DNA of 64,000 nucleotides from Anaerolineales bacterium UBA5195 (GCA_002412925.1 DHVZ01000056.1:111137-175136); one strand, 5' to 3'. Positions 52,090 to 61,110 are shown, counted from the first letter of the stretch. Numbers and translations are program-made. Notes: generated by a model not told the origin, from the sequence alone.

Positions 52090-53130
52090 TTACTGCAAGA
52101 TTTCGCGGAACGCTGCGACAGTTTTGTCTGCACCCGCATTGTCGATCCAGACGTGGGTGACAAGACGGAAACGCCTGGGACCGCTGGCGCTGGTCAGCAC
52201 ACCGCGTTCTGCCAACTTTTTCTCAATTTGCGCAGGGGTGAGCTTAATTGAATCGGCTAGGGTGAAAAAAATCATATTAGTGGCCGGGGAGCCAGGATCG
52301 AGCCGAATACCGGGGATTTCGCCCAGGCCTTCGGCCAGGGTACGCGCCCTGGCATGATCTTCGGCCAAACGCTCGACCATTGTCTCCAACGCCACGATAC
52401 CCGCCGCCGCCAGGATCCCAGCCTGACGCATGCCGCCGCCCAGGTGCTTGCGAATTTTGCGAGCCTTCTTGATGAACTCGGTGCTGCCGCACAAGACCGA
52501 GCCGACCGGCGCAGCCAGCCCTTTGCTCAAGCAGAATGTGACCGAATCGACTGGCCCTGTTAGCGCCCTGACATCAATTCCCTGCGCAACCGCCGCGTTG
52601 AAGACCCGCGCCCCGTCCATGTGGACAATCAACCCCCGCGCGTGGGCAAAATCAGCCAACTGGCGGGTATATTCAGGCGTCTGCCAGACACCACCACAGG
52701 CATTTTGCGTATTCTCGATTTCGATCAGCCGCGTCAGCGGTTCGTGGTCATCTTCCGGGTTGCGAATGGCGGCCTCGATCTCACCCAGCGCCAGCGAACC
52801 ATCTGCCTGCTCCCTGAGCTGGCAGGAATGGACGCCGCCTAGCGTAGAAATCCCGCCGCCTTCGTGCAAAAAGGTGTGCGAATGCTGACCCATGATGACT
52901 TCGTCGCCGCGCTGGCAATGCGCCAGAATCGCCGCCAGGTTGCCCATCGTGCCCGAAGGGACGAACAACCCGGCTTCTTTGCCAAGTTTAAAAGCAGCCA
53001 GCTCCTGCAACTGGTTGATGGTCGGGTCGTCACCGTAGACGTCGTCGCCAACCACGGCTCTCGCCATCGCCTCACGCATGGCCGGTGTGGGCTGGGTGAC
53101 AGTATCTGAGCGTAAATCGATGTATTCCAT
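52090..53130 (-). CDS. ltaE: Low-specificity L-threonine aldolase
   Basis: It cleaves L-threonine or allo-threonine to glycine and acetaldehyde with PLP. The start DLRSDTVTQPTPAMREAM and DVYGDDPTINQLQE, and VPSGTMGN are family hallmarks. The PLP lysine is in FCLSKGLAAPVGS (near residue 199). 346 residues is normal. ATG 53130 is chosen because AGGAG lies 7 nt upstream of it. Confidence 0.93.
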   Translation of the reverse strand: MEYIDLRSDTVTQPTPAMREAMARAVVGDDVYGDDPTINQLQELAAFKLGKEAGLFVPSGTMGNLAAILAHCQRGDEVIMGQHSHTFLHEGGGISTLGGVHSCQLREQADGSLALGEIEAAIRNPEDDHEPLTRLIEIENTQNACGGVWQTPEYTRQLADFAHARGLIVHMDGARVFNAAVAQGIDVRALTGPVDSVTFCLSKGLAAPVGSVLCGSTEFIKKARKIRKHLGGGMRQAGILAAAGIVALETMVERLAEDHARARTLAEGLGEIPGIRLDPGSPATNMIFFTLADSIKLTPAQIEKKLAERGVLTSASGPRRFRLVTHVWIDNAGADKTVAAFREILQ

Positions 53131-53163
53131 GGCAATCTCCTTGCTCAATTCATTTCCATTTAT

Positions 53164-53213
53164 CAGCGCTTCAGGAAAGTTGGGAAAATTTCCAGTTTTG
53201 GGTATGCTCGCTG
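53164..53213 (+). repeat. Dispersed intergenic repeat, copy 6 (short)
   Basis: CAGCGCTTCAGGAAAGTTGG, GAAAATTTCC and TTTTGGGTATG correspond to the left half of the family consensus. Confidence 0.5.
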
Positions 53214-53217
53214 CGCA

Positions 53218-54144
53218 TTATTGATTCCTTAGAAAAAACAAAACGTTCGCCAAATCCTCCGGCAAATGCGCCTCAAAAATGCGCGCCTGTTTCTCACCAG
53301 GCAGGATGATTTTCAATCGAAAAGCGTGTAAAAAGTGCCGCTTTAATTCCAGGCTGGTTTTTTTGTGGCCGTAAATCGTATCTGCCACAATCGGACAACC
53401 CAAAAAAGCGCAATGCAAACGGATTTGGTGAGTCCGCCCGGTGTGCGGATGGAACTCCAGGAGCGTATGCTTGGGGAAACTTTCGAGCGTCTTATATTCG
53501 CTGACCGCCTCGCGTCCTTTGGATGGCGTGGTGATTGCCATTTTCTTGCGCTGTTGAGGGTCGCGGCCAATTGGCGCTTCCACGCGGCCGGTTGGCGTCG
53601 GCGGTTTGCCGTCCACCAGGGCCAGGTAGGTTTTTTCCACCTTGCGCAGGCGGAACTGGTCTTGCAGCCAGCGGTGCGCCCGCTCGTTTTTGGCCATCAC
53701 AATCAGGCCGGAAGTGTCCTTATCCAGGCGGTGGACAACGCCAGGGCGTTCCTCTCCGCCAATTCCCTCGATATCCGGCTCGTAACCCAGCACGGCGTTG
53801 ACCAGTGTGCCGCTGTCGTGTCCCGCCGCCGGGTGGACAACCATCCCGGCCGGTTTGTTAACCACGATCAACTCATCGTTTTCGTAAATCACATCCAGCG
53901 GGATATTTTCAGCGATCAGCCCCACCGAATGCGTCGGCGGGATGCGCAGCGTGATGCGCTCGCCGCCGCCCAGCATCTGACCGCCCTTTTTGGCCGGGCT
54001 GCCATCCACCTCCACAAAACCATCGACAATCAACCCTTGCAAACGCGCGCGCGAAAATTCGGGCAGGCAGGCCACCAGGAACTTGTCCAACCGCTCGCCA
54101 ACGCCAACACCTTTGTACCGGAAGATTTCGACCCGGTCACTCAC
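53218..54144 (-). CDS. RluA/RluD-family 23S rRNA pseudouridine synthase
   Basis: 308 residues from GTG 54144. The N-terminal S4 RNA-binding domain (ERLDKFLVACLPEFSRARLQGLI) is followed by the catalytic core with HRLDKDTSG, in which the Asp is the nucleophile, and HTGRTHQIRLH. This layout fits RluD, which modifies helix 69 of 23S rRNA. GTG is chosen because GAGGGAG precedes it, and it overlaps the lspA stop. Confidence 0.9.
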   Translation of the reverse strand: MSDRVEIFRYKGVGVGERLDKFLVACLPEFSRARLQGLIVDGFVEVDGSPAKKGGQMLGGGERITLRIPPTHSVGLIAENIPLDVIYENDELIVVNKPAGMVVHPAAGHDSGTLVNAVLGYEPDIEGIGGEERPGVVHRLDKDTSGLIVMAKNERAHRWLQDQFRLRKVEKTYLALVDGKPPTPTGRVEAPIGRDPQQRKKMAITTPSKGREAVSEYKTLESFPKHTLLEFHPHTGRTHQIRLHCAFLGCPIVADTIYGHKKTSLELKRHFLHAFRLKIILPGEKQARIFEAHLPEDLANVLFFLRNQ

Positions 54145-54721
54145 TCGCAGTTTCTCCCTCGCCCTGCCCCTCTCCCAACCGGAGATGAGATTCATCCGTA
54201 ACTGCCTCAGCCTGGGCTTTTTTCCGCTCGCTTCTTTCTTTGAACCAGGCCCCCAGGAGTAAAACGACCACGCCCACAGAGATGCTCGCATCAGCCACGT
54301 TGAAAACAGCAAAATTTCCGACCGAGATAAAATCCGTCACCGGGCCGGTGGTAAAAGTCTCCAGTTCGCCGCGCGTCAGGCGGTCGATGACATTCCCCAG
54401 CGCGCCGCCCAGCTGCATTCCCATCGCCAGCTTCAGCCACCAATCGCGCGGGTCGACCTGCGGGTAATAATAAATAATCAATCCAGACACAAGAAATGCC
54501 AGGACGGTAAAAACCAACCCATAGCCCTGAAACGAACCAAACGCCGCGCCGGTGTTGTGCCAGTGGACAATCCGGGCATACGGGCTGAGCCATTCCAACC
54601 CATCCGGCAGCCAGGTGCCTCCCAACGGCAGGATGCGAACCAGAGCCTTCGTCCACTGATCCAGGCTAATAATGATGCCGGCTGTCAGGAACAGGGTGAC
54701 GTAGTTTTTAATTTGCTTCAA
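54137..54721 (-). CDS. lspA: Lipoprotein signal peptidase (signal peptidase II)
   Basis: A membrane aspartyl protease that removes the signal peptide after Lgt action. It has four membrane segments, SLDQWTKALV near the start, HWHNTGAAFG, catalytic Asp in GNVIDRLTRG and the second in FNVADASISVG. The C-terminal ~30 residues are an extra charged tail ending GEGQGEGETASE, encoded by a G-rich repeat-like stretch. At 194 residues it is slightly longer than usual. Confidence 0.94.
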   Translation of the reverse strand: MKQIKNYVTLFLTAGIIISLDQWTKALVRILPLGGTWLPDGLEWLSPYARIVHWHNTGAAFGSFQGYGLVFTVLAFLVSGLIIYYYPQVDPRDWWLKLAMGMQLGGALGNVIDRLTRGELETFTTGPVTDFISVGNFAVFNVADASISVGVVVLLLGAWFKERSERKKAQAEAVTDESHLRLGEGQGEGETASE

Positions 54722-54770
54722 ATTGCCTCCAAAATTACCAGTGATAGGGGGTATTGTACCAGTTTAGCAG

Positions 54771-54816
54771 AGGACGCTAGATCGATGCCGGAGACCAACC
54801 CTTGGTCTAGCGTCCT
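54771..54816. other. Inverted repeat at the 3' end of alr
   Basis: AGGACGCTAGA(T)C and G(G)TCTAGCGTCCT arms overlap the alr stop. They could form a terminator or processing hairpin on the minus strand, but no T-run follows. Confidence 0.4.
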
Positions 54817-55970
54817 TCGTCCTCTGTCCAATACACACGCGGCACCCGCGCGCCGATATTGGTCATCACCTCGTATGGATTCGTCCCCGCCCATTCGGCC
54901 AAATCTTCAGCGCGGATGACTTCGCCGCTGGCAGATTTTCCCAGTAAAATGGCCTCGTCCCCCACCCTGGCCTCGTCTGCTTCGAGATTGAGCATGAACT
55001 GATCCATGCAGATGCGCCCAACCTGCGGGTATTTTTTGCCGTTCAGAATGACCTGCGGCTTGTTGGTCATGCGCCTGAAATAACCGTCTGCGTAACCGCA
55101 GGGGACAGTAGCAAGATTGACGGGGTGATCTGAAACCCACAGTGAACTGTAGCTGACCGGGTTGCCAGCCAGAGTCTGCTTGACGTAAACCACCTGCGAC
55201 TTCCAGGTGAGGGCCGGGGCGATTTCGACCGAACGCAGGGCCTCATCATCCGGGTAAACACCATACAGGATCACGCCTGGGCGGACCATATTGAAATAAC
55301 TTTCAGGCAGGTTCAAGATCGCCGCCGAATTGGCCGCATGAGACAGCGGCGGAGGCGGAAGACCGCGTTTTTCATAGAAGTGCAAAACTTCATTGAAACG
55401 TTCCAACTGCTGACTCGGGTAAGAGAACCCCCATTTTTTCTCCATGCCCGGCGTCTCGATCGTTTCGGAGTTGGCGAAATGGGTATAGATCCCCTCGATT
55501 TCCAGGTGTGGGCAGCGCAGAGATTGCTCCAGGAACGCTTCGGCCTCATACCAGCGCACCGACGTACGTTCCATACCAGTATCGATCTTGAGATGAACCT
55601 TCAAGCGCTTTCCGGCGGCCTGCGAAACGGCTTCGGCCGCATCCAACACCCTCGGGGAGCCGGCTGTCAGCGTCAGGTTGTGTTCGAGATAATAGGGGAT
55701 GTGCTCGAGTAGCGTACCGCCCGCCACCAGGATTGGTTTCTGGATGCCGATCTCGCGCAAAAAAATCCCCTCATCAAGAATAGCTACGCCGATATAATCG
55801 ACGAACGGTTCGAGATAACGCGCCACACCCTCCAGGCCGTGGCCATAGGCATTGGCCTTGAGCATCGCCAAAACCTTGGCGGGGGTCACCTTGGCGCGGA
55901 TGGCTTCAAGGTTGCGGCGGATTTGGGACAGATTGACGACCAGGTGGGTTGGGCGGAGGGGAGTTGTCAT
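54807..55970 (-). CDS. alr: Alanine racemase
   Basis: A PLP enzyme making D-alanine for peptidoglycan. The PLP lysine K38 is in LKANAYGHG, the second catalytic residue is the Tyr in VSYSSLW, and HLKIDTGMERTSV and ICMDQFMLNL are typical. 387 residues is normal. It sits between a small unknown gene and lspA in a minus-strand run of envelope and rRNA genes. Confidence 0.95.
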   Translation of the reverse strand: MTTPLRPTHLVVNLSQIRRNLEAIRAKVTPAKVLAMLKANAYGHGLEGVARYLEPFVDYIGVAILDEGIFLREIGIQKPILVAGGTLLEHIPYYLEHNLTLTAGSPRVLDAAEAVSQAAGKRLKVHLKIDTGMERTSVRWYEAEAFLEQSLRCPHLEIEGIYTHFANSETIETPGMEKKWGFSYPSQQLERFNEVLHFYEKRGLPPPPLSHAANSAAILNLPESYFNMVRPGVILYGVYPDDEALRSVEIAPALTWKSQVVYVKQTLAGNPVSYSSLWVSDHPVNLATVPCGYADGYFRRMTNKPQVILNGKKYPQVGRICMDQFMLNLEADEARVGDEAILLGKSASGEVIRAEDLAEWAGTNPYEVMTNIGARVPRVYWTEDEGR

Positions 55971-55979
55971 GAGTGGATT

Positions 55980-56351
55980 TTATCGCGGACTTTGACCTGA
56001 AGTTTGGATCTGAAGAGCCTGAGCCATCGCTTGAAACCGGTCATTGTTTTCCAGATACTGGCTTTTGGATTCTGGGTCGTTGGCCACGAAGAATTCTTGC
56101 ATGGCAGCCAGCAGAAAACTTTCCCCATCAGCGTAGATGCGCCAGATTTGTTCGTTGGTCATCCGGTGACAGGCGTAAAAATCAAGATACTCGCGGCCCT
56201 TTTCGGCGCCAAAAGTATAGAAAATTGTCCAGCCCGCCTGGCAAAGACAACCGCACTGGCGGGTTTGCAGGGCGCCCTCTGGCAGGCGAAGACCCCAGGT
56301 GGCAAAGTGGGATTCGAAAGCAGCGCAGATGTCAGTGAGAGAACCATTCAT
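55980..56351 (-). CDS. Small protein of unknown function
   Basis: 123 residues, soluble, Cys-containing (CGCLCQAGW), with no domain I recognise. Aromatic and acidic stretches (IFYTFGAEKGREYLDFYACHRMT) suggest a compact fold. It overlaps the GNAT gene upstream by 20 bp and precedes alr by 9 bp, so it is a true operon member rather than a shadow. Confidence 0.55.
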   Translation of the reverse strand: MNGSLTDICAAFESHFATWGLRLPEGALQTRQCGCLCQAGWTIFYTFGAEKGREYLDFYACHRMTNEQIWRIYADGESFLLAAMQEFFVANDPESKSQYLENNDRFQAMAQALQIQTSGQSPR

Positions 56352-56784
56352 ATTTTACATCCGGCTCGTTTTCAGGCGGCTGGGAAACACCGAATTTGGT
56401 GATCACAAAACCGTTTTTTTCATAAAAGGCGCGGGCATTGAGGTTGACTTGCAGGGTGTAGAGCCAGAGATGCAAAGGTGAAAGCGTCCGCGCATGTTCG
56501 AGAAACATCTGGCCAATCCCCCTGCGCCAGTAATCTGGGTGAACATACAAATGATCGATAAAGTCATCCTGAATGGCCATAAAGGCTACGGGGCGGCCAT
56601 CTATTTCCGCCACCCAGACGTCATTCTCGGGCAGGACATGCTCCCGAAAATAAGCCAGGTCCTCGTAAAGAAAATGACCCTTGCGCCGCTGGAAATCAGG
56701 CAGCGAGACTTCACGGGAAGCGCGCCAGAGAATAATCACGGCGTCAAAATCGGCGGGCTGGTAAAGGCGAATGATGGGTTTCAT
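56332..56784 (-). CDS. GNAT-family N-acetyltransferase
   Basis: 150 residues with a single acetyltransferase domain: IRLYQPADFDAVIILWR at the start and the acetyl-CoA loop region HLYVHPDYWRRGIGQMFLEHA (Q/RxxGxG/A form RRGIGQ). LYTLQVNLNARAFYEKNGF follows. The substrate is unknown. It begins the operon leading to alr. Confidence 0.88.
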   Translation of the reverse strand: MKPIIRLYQPADFDAVIILWRASREVSLPDFQRRKGHFLYEDLAYFREHVLPENDVWVAEIDGRPVAFMAIQDDFIDHLYVHPDYWRRGIGQMFLEHARTLSPLHLWLYTLQVNLNARAFYEKNGFVITKFGVSQPPENEPDVKYEWFSH

Positions 56785-56893
56785 GGTGCAGGCATTATAC
56801 CTGAGGCCGGATAACGCCTATGCGCGTGGGGAGTAAATGGCTTCAACCACGATCAAAATCCAGAATTGGGAGTTAATTTGGAATAATTCTCGG

Positions 56894-56899
56894 TATAAT
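56894..56899 (+). promoter_or_regulatory. Promoter -10 element for degV
   Basis: A TATAAT box in the 312-bp gap before the DegV gene, with no convincing -35. The remaining 56785-57096 holds no gene I can support. Confidence 0.45.
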
Positions 56900-57096
56900 A
56901 TGATTAGATTGTTATCGAGACAACTCCGGAAACAATCACGACAATCTGACAGGATGTGCTGGTACCGGGAAGTATCACATCTTTTGCGAAAGCTGCTCCT
57001 TATACCGCATGATCCTGTTTTTTGTTCGAGATGAGAGGTCACCGGATCACGGCAGTTTAAACAATAAAATACAAACCCCAAAGAAAGCGAGTATGC

Positions 57097-57960
57097 ATGA
57101 AGATTGTGACTGATTGCGCCGCAGACATGACCGCCGAAGAGTTGGAAGAACTGGAGGTGGCCCAGGTGCCGCTGTTTATCCAATTTCCTGAAGGCGAGAT
57201 CAGCGCTACGGATATCACTGCCGATGATTTCTATAATCGACTGGAGGCCATGCGCCCAGAAATCCCGACAACTGCCCAGCCTTCGAGCGGCATGTTCGAG
57301 GAAATCTATCGCAAGCTGGCCGAAACCAGTAAAAACATTTTCTCCATCCACATCTCATCGGGGCTGAGCGGCACGATCAACTCGGCCCAGGTGGGCGGCG
57401 AACAGGCCAAGGATGCGGCGGAGGTCAGCTTTTGGGACACGATGACGCTTTCGGGCGGAGAGCGCTTCCAGGTGCTGGCGGCGGCGCTTGCCAACAGGGC
57501 CGGCTGGACGATGGAAAAAATCCAGGAACGCCTGACCGAAATCCGCGCCAACACCGAGGTGATTTATACGCTTGAGACGCTGGAATACCTGGCGCGCGGC
57601 GGGCGCATCGGGCGCGTGCAGGCCTTGATGGGATCGTTGCTCAAGCTCAAACCGGTCATCAACGTTTCTCACGAGGATGGCAAATACAGCACCGTGACCA
57701 AGGTGCGCACCATCCCTTCAGCGCTGGAGTCTATTACCGACTACCTAACGAATATATACGCGAAAACTCCGGTCTGGGTGACCATCTTGCACGGACGCTT
57801 CCAACATGGCGCCGAGATGCTTTCGGACATGGCTGAGGAACGCCTGAATATAGCCAAACTGGAAATGAGCCGCATTTCGCCGGTGCTGGGCGTCCATACC
57901 GGGCCGGGCATCGTCGGAGCAGCGGTAGTGCCAATAAAATTGATGGAAGATTTGCTGTAA
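57097..57960 (+). CDS. DegV-family fatty-acid-binding protein
   Basis: 287 residues of the DegV/FakB family, whose members bind a fatty acid and present it to the FakA kinase. The start KIVTDCAADM, PTTAQPSSGMFEEIY, the HISSGLSGTINSA motif and LEYLARGGRIGRVQALMGSLLKLKPV are all diagnostic. No fakA is in the window. Confidence 0.93.
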   Translation: MKIVTDCAADMTAEELEELEVAQVPLFIQFPEGEISATDITADDFYNRLEAMRPEIPTTAQPSSGMFEEIYRKLAETSKNIFSIHISSGLSGTINSAQVGGEQAKDAAEVSFWDTMTLSGGERFQVLAAALANRAGWTMEKIQERLTEIRANTEVIYTLETLEYLARGGRIGRVQALMGSLLKLKPVINVSHEDGKYSTVTKVRTIPSALESITDYLTNIYAKTPVWVTILHGRFQHGAEMLSDMAEERLNIAKLEMSRISPVLGVHTGPGIVGAAVVPIKLMEDLL

Positions 57961-57993
57961 AAACGATTCTGGCAAAGAAATGGAAATTGAATA

Positions 57994-58021
57994 TTGAAGT
58001 TTAGACAAAACGGCCTATAAT
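57994..58021 (+). promoter_or_regulatory. Promoter of the riboswitch-protease unit
   Basis: TTGAAG (57994-57999), 16 bp, TATAAT (58016-58021). The start is predicted near 58028, directly at the 5' edge of the aptamer. Confidence 0.65.
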
Positions 58022-58028
58022 TTGATTT

Positions 58029-58094
58029 GTACATAGGTAAACCCATCGTGAGGTGGGGGCACAAAGTTATGGGTCTGCAAGTGCAGATCGCCAA
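58029..58094 (+). ncRNA. c-di-GMP-I (GEMM-I class) riboswitch aptamer
   Basis: The conserved core reads AGGTAAACC, then a P2 hairpin CCCATC-GTGA-GGTGGG capped by a GNRA tetraloop, then GGGCACAAAG close to the class GGGACGCAAAG. A P3 hairpin TCTGC-AAGT-GCAGA and ATCGCC follow. Order, spacing and the GNRA loop match the GEMM-I fold that binds cyclic di-GMP. The cyclic GMP-AMP variant of the class cannot be excluded from sequence alone. A terminator directly abuts the 3' end. Confidence 0.85.
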
Positions 58095-58129
58095 ACTGCC
58101 AAAGAAAAATATCTTTGGCAGTTTTTTTT
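58095..58129 (+). terminator. Riboswitch expression platform (intrinsic terminator)
   Basis: ACTGCCAAAGA pairs with TCTTTGGCAGT, followed by TTTTTTT. Its 5' arm begins in the closing region of the aptamer, so ligand binding can alter its formation. Whether this is an on or off switch is not decided. Confidence 0.85.
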
Positions 58130-58231
58130 ACAAAAGGAGGTCTTTGGAAAACAATTCAACATCTTCCTGCTTATAACTACTAAATATATTTTTTAAGTGA
58201 CCGTGAATTTCCACTTTCAGGAGAAAAGCAG

Positions 58232-59038
58232 ATGTCCAAAAATAAGGTACTAACCGCTATTTTGTCAGTTCTGGTGATATTGTTCGTCACTGTCAGCCCG
58301 GCAGGCGCCGTCCAATATGGTCAACCGGATGGTGAAGGACACCCATTTGTAGGCTTGGTCGTTTTCTACGCTGATGAAGATGCAACCCAGCCTCTCTGGC
58401 GTTGTACTGGAACCCTGATTGCGCCGACTGTCTTCCTAACAGCAGGCCACTGCGCCGAAAGTTTTAACGCCGTCCGAGCCCAGGTTTATTTCCAATCAGA
58501 TGCAACGGGTACCGGATACCCTTACACTGGCGGTGTGCTTGGGGAACCCATTTCCCATCCAGAATGGAATGGAAGTCTGACTATCCCGAATACACACGAT
58601 GTGGGAGTGGTTATCCTTGACGCCCCAGTTACTGATCGAGGATTCGCAGAACTGGCGACCGCCGGCCTGCTCGATTCATACGGTAAGCAAGTTGGCCAAC
58701 AGGATAAATCATTTAAGGTTGTAGGCTATGGCTTACAAGGTGTAAAACCGGAGTATATCAGCCTCAAAGAACGCTACGTTGGCTGGACGAAAGTGGTCAA
58801 TTTGAAGAGTTCGCTCACCGATGGTTATAACATCCAGCTTTCGAGCAATCCGGGGCACTGGTCAGGCGGAACTTGCTTCGGTGATTCTGGCGGGCCAATC
58901 TTCCTCAATGATACAAATATCGTAGTAGCTGTCAACTCATTCGTATTGAATGAAAACTGCAAAGGCTCTGGTTTTGGTTTCCGCGTGGATACCCCAGGCG
59001 CACGCGAATTTTTAGGTAACTTTGTCACCCTCCCCTAG
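58232..59038 (+). CDS. Secreted trypsin-like serine protease
   Basis: 268 residues. A signal peptide (LTAILSVLVILFVTVSPAGA) precedes a chymotrypsin-fold domain with the full triad: H73 in LTAGHC, D123 in HDVGVVIL and S219 in CFGDSGGP. Cys pairs fit the His-loop and Ser-loop disulfides. No propeptide of length or C-terminal anchor is seen, so it is probably released. Its expression is controlled by the riboswitch and terminator just upstream; GGAG precedes the ATG. Confidence 0.92.
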   Translation: MSKNKVLTAILSVLVILFVTVSPAGAVQYGQPDGEGHPFVGLVVFYADEDATQPLWRCTGTLIAPTVFLTAGHCAESFNAVRAQVYFQSDATGTGYPYTGGVLGEPISHPEWNGSLTIPNTHDVGVVILDAPVTDRGFAELATAGLLDSYGKQVGQQDKSFKVVGYGLQGVKPEYISLKERYVGWTKVVNLKSSLTDGYNIQLSSNPGHWSGGTCFGDSGGPIFLNDTNIVVAVNSFVLNENCKGSGFGFRVDTPGAREFLGNFVTLP

Positions 59039-59056
59039 CGCCACACCCGATCTATG

Positions 59057-59113
59057 ATGTAGGGTCATTTTGGAAATTTTCCACTCAAAATGGGCTGATT
59101 ACCCTACATTTTT
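59057..59113 (+). terminator. Terminator of the protease gene
   Basis: ATGTAGGGT and ACCCTACAT arms, with inner ATTTTG/CAAAAT pairing, then TTTTT. Confidence 0.75.
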
Positions 59114-59162
59114 AGGAAGTTGCGGCACCAATTATTTGTTCCCCAGAGAAAAAGATTGAGAT

Positions 59163-59198
59163 GGTAAAGGGCTGTACCTTCAGGGCAGCCCTTTACCG
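59163..59198 (-). terminator. Terminator of the cNMP/PP2C gene
   Basis: GGTAAAGGGCTG and CAGCCCTTTACC arms overlap the stop codon region on the minus strand, followed there by a T-rich stretch. Confidence 0.7.
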
Positions 59199-60478
59199 TT
59201 ATGAAGTGTGACCAGGGTCACATCATCATCTTGCGCCGCATCCTGACGGAATTCGAGCAAGGCGTTGACGAGCCCCTCACAGGTAAGCCGGGCTGACAAC
59301 CCGCGCAAAGCTGACAGCGTGGCGATAATCCGTTCATGCCCAAACGCTTCACCCTGCGGGCTGCGGCAATCACACATCCCATCGGTGAACAGCAAAAGCG
59401 TCCCGCCCGCCGGAATGGTAATGTACTGTTCATCGAGTGGGATGTCAGGGAACAAGCCAAGCGCCAGGCTTTCGCGCCTGGGTAATTCCATCGCTTCACC
59501 AAGGTCGGAGACCAGCACCGGCAATTCGTGCCCGGCCCGGGCATAAGTGAATACTCCGGTGCGGACATCGAAAATTCCATAAATGACAGTGACAAATAAA
59601 TCGCCTTGATCGAGGCGGGTCAGATAGGTATTGACGCTGCGTAAAACTTCGCCCGGCCCGCCACCGCGCAGGCTTTCGGCAGTCAGCAGGGCGTGGGTGC
59701 GCGCCATGAAAATGGCCGAGGGGACACCCTTATCGGCCACATCGCCAATCAGCAGACCGACGCGGTCTTCATCAAGCCAGAAGATGTCGTAGAAATCGCC
59801 GCCCACACTGCGAGCCGGATCCATGTGCCCGCCAAAATCCACTCCCTGAAGCGCAGGCAGGTCGCGTGGCAGGATGGACATCTGGATTTCCGCAGCAAGT
59901 TGGAGTTCCTTTTCGAGCTTTTCTTTCTCAATGATCTGCGCCTGGGCTGTTTTTAATTCATCATAAGCCGTCTGCAATTGGCGGTTTTTCTCACGCAGGT
60001 CGTTAAATGCAGCATTGTCTGAGTTACGCAGGCGGTCGCTCAGCACTTTGACCATCGCATAAGCCACGCGCGGTTGCCGATCAAGCAACCCGTCAAAGTC
60101 GTCTCGATTCATGATCCAAAGGTGCGAACGCTCACGGGCGCGCACGCTGGCAGAACGCCGTCCATCAAGAATGAACAAGCTCATCTCACCAAAATATTGA
60201 CCTGGGCCATGCGTGGCCAGAAGTTTTTCATCTTGCGTGCCAATGCCCATGATTACATCCAGGCTGCCATCAATGACAATGTAGAAACTATCGCCTATCT
60301 CACTTTCCCTGAACACAATCGTATCCGGTTCAAGGGTCAAACGCTTTAGGGTGTAAGCCAGATACTTCAGTTCGCCAAGCGGCAATTCGCTCAACAATGG
60401 CATCTGGCGCAGCAAGTCAAGTGATTCTTCACTGACCAACGGGGAGGTCTTCGAACGAGTTTTCGGTTTCAGAGCCAA
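59180..60478 (-). CDS. cNMP-binding domain fused to a SpoIIE-type PP2C phosphatase
   Basis: 432 residues. Residues ~25-145 form a CRP-like cyclic-nucleotide-binding domain (IVFRESEIGDSFYIVIDGSLDV, GPGQYFGEMSLF). A coiled coil (~160-200, LREKNRQLQTAYDELKTAQ) leads to a SpoIIE/RsbU phosphatase (~205-425) with SVGGDFYDIF, LLIGDVADKGVPSA, YARAGH and FTDGMCDCR. Such proteins dephosphorylate anti-anti-sigma factors. TTG 60478 is the start, with AAGGAAGG upstream. No STAS or anti-sigma gene is adjacent. Confidence 0.92.
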   Translation of the reverse strand: MALKPKTRSKTSPLVSEESLDLLRQMPLLSELPLGELKYLAYTLKRLTLEPDTIVFRESEIGDSFYIVIDGSLDVIMGIGTQDEKLLATHGPGQYFGEMSLFILDGRRSASVRARERSHLWIMNRDDFDGLLDRQPRVAYAMVKVLSDRLRNSDNAAFNDLREKNRQLQTAYDELKTAQAQIIEKEKLEKELQLAAEIQMSILPRDLPALQGVDFGGHMDPARSVGGDFYDIFWLDEDRVGLLIGDVADKGVPSAIFMARTHALLTAESLRGGGPGEVLRSVNTYLTRLDQGDLFVTVIYGIFDVRTGVFTYARAGHELPVLVSDLGEAMELPRRESLALGLFPDIPLDEQYITIPAGGTLLLFTDGMCDCRSPQGEAFGHERIIATLSALRGLSARLTCEGLVNALLEFRQDAAQDDDVTLVTLHNGKGLP

Positions 60479-60510
60479 GCTTCCTTCCTTAACAGAACCG
60501 CTACCAAGAT

Positions 60511-60575
60511 CAGTCCATCACGAAGGTTGAGAGAATTTTCAATTCTTGAATGTTTCGCGAACTGCCAAGAATACG
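60511..60575 (+). repeat. Dispersed intergenic repeat, copy 7 (degenerate)
   Basis: CAGTCCATCACGAAGGTTGA resembles the start of copy 5, and TTCTTGAATGTTTCGCGAACTG gives its inverted return. Confidence 0.45.
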
Positions 60576-60600
60576 TTTGTCCGGGAACGTCATAATCAAG

Positions 60601-61086
60601 TTATGACCTGACAGCCCGGGCCAAATCTTTCGAAAAGAAAATACTGGTTTCCTGGTAACCATTCTCGCGATAGAGAAGCAGGTCTTCATTTTTATGGGTA
60701 AAAACCTGGAGTTCCACCCGTTCCACGCCAAGTTCCCGCGCTTCGTTCTCGAATAACACAAATGCCTGCGCTTCATAGCCCTTGCGACGCATCTCTGGGA
60801 AAATAAAAAAGTCGATCAAGAAAGCGGTTTTCCGGGGGCGATTAACTTCCACAAAATACCAAAGCATCCCCACTTTTCGGTCTTTCTCATCGAGGATCGC
60901 GCGCAAATAGGCGTTGGGCGTCTGCGGCCCCTGGGGCAGCATTTGCTGGAATTCAGCGCGCGCCCGCCCTGCGGCTTCGTTTGCTGTCCAATTCCCGGCC
61001 CGCATCTGGTCGTAGGCATATTCTGGGATGGATTTGCGCAGGAAGGCGGCAAAATCTTCATCGGTCATTGGTTCAAATTTAATCAT
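60601..61086 (-). CDS. GNAT-family N-acetyltransferase
   Basis: 161 residues. The core runs from MIKFEPMTDEDFAAFL to a beta-4/alpha-3 region FLIDFFIFPEMRRKGYEAQAF with an RRKGY acetyl-CoA loop and GVERVELQVFTHKNEDLLLYRENGYQ. The substrate is unknown. GAGGAG lies upstream of the ATG, and the gene ends a minus-strand operon. Confidence 0.86.
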   Translation of the reverse strand: MIKFEPMTDEDFAAFLRKSIPEYAYDQMRAGNWTANEAAGRARAEFQQMLPQGPQTPNAYLRAILDEKDRKVGMLWYFVEVNRPRKTAFLIDFFIFPEMRRKGYEAQAFVLFENEARELGVERVELQVFTHKNEDLLLYRENGYQETSIFFSKDLARAVRS

Positions 61087-61110
61087 CTCGAGAAGCTCCT
61101 CGTCATTGGT

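Noticed and set aside
56818..57351. A 177-codon minus-strand open frame
   Set aside because: Overlaps the start of the DegV gene antisense and has no recognisable features.
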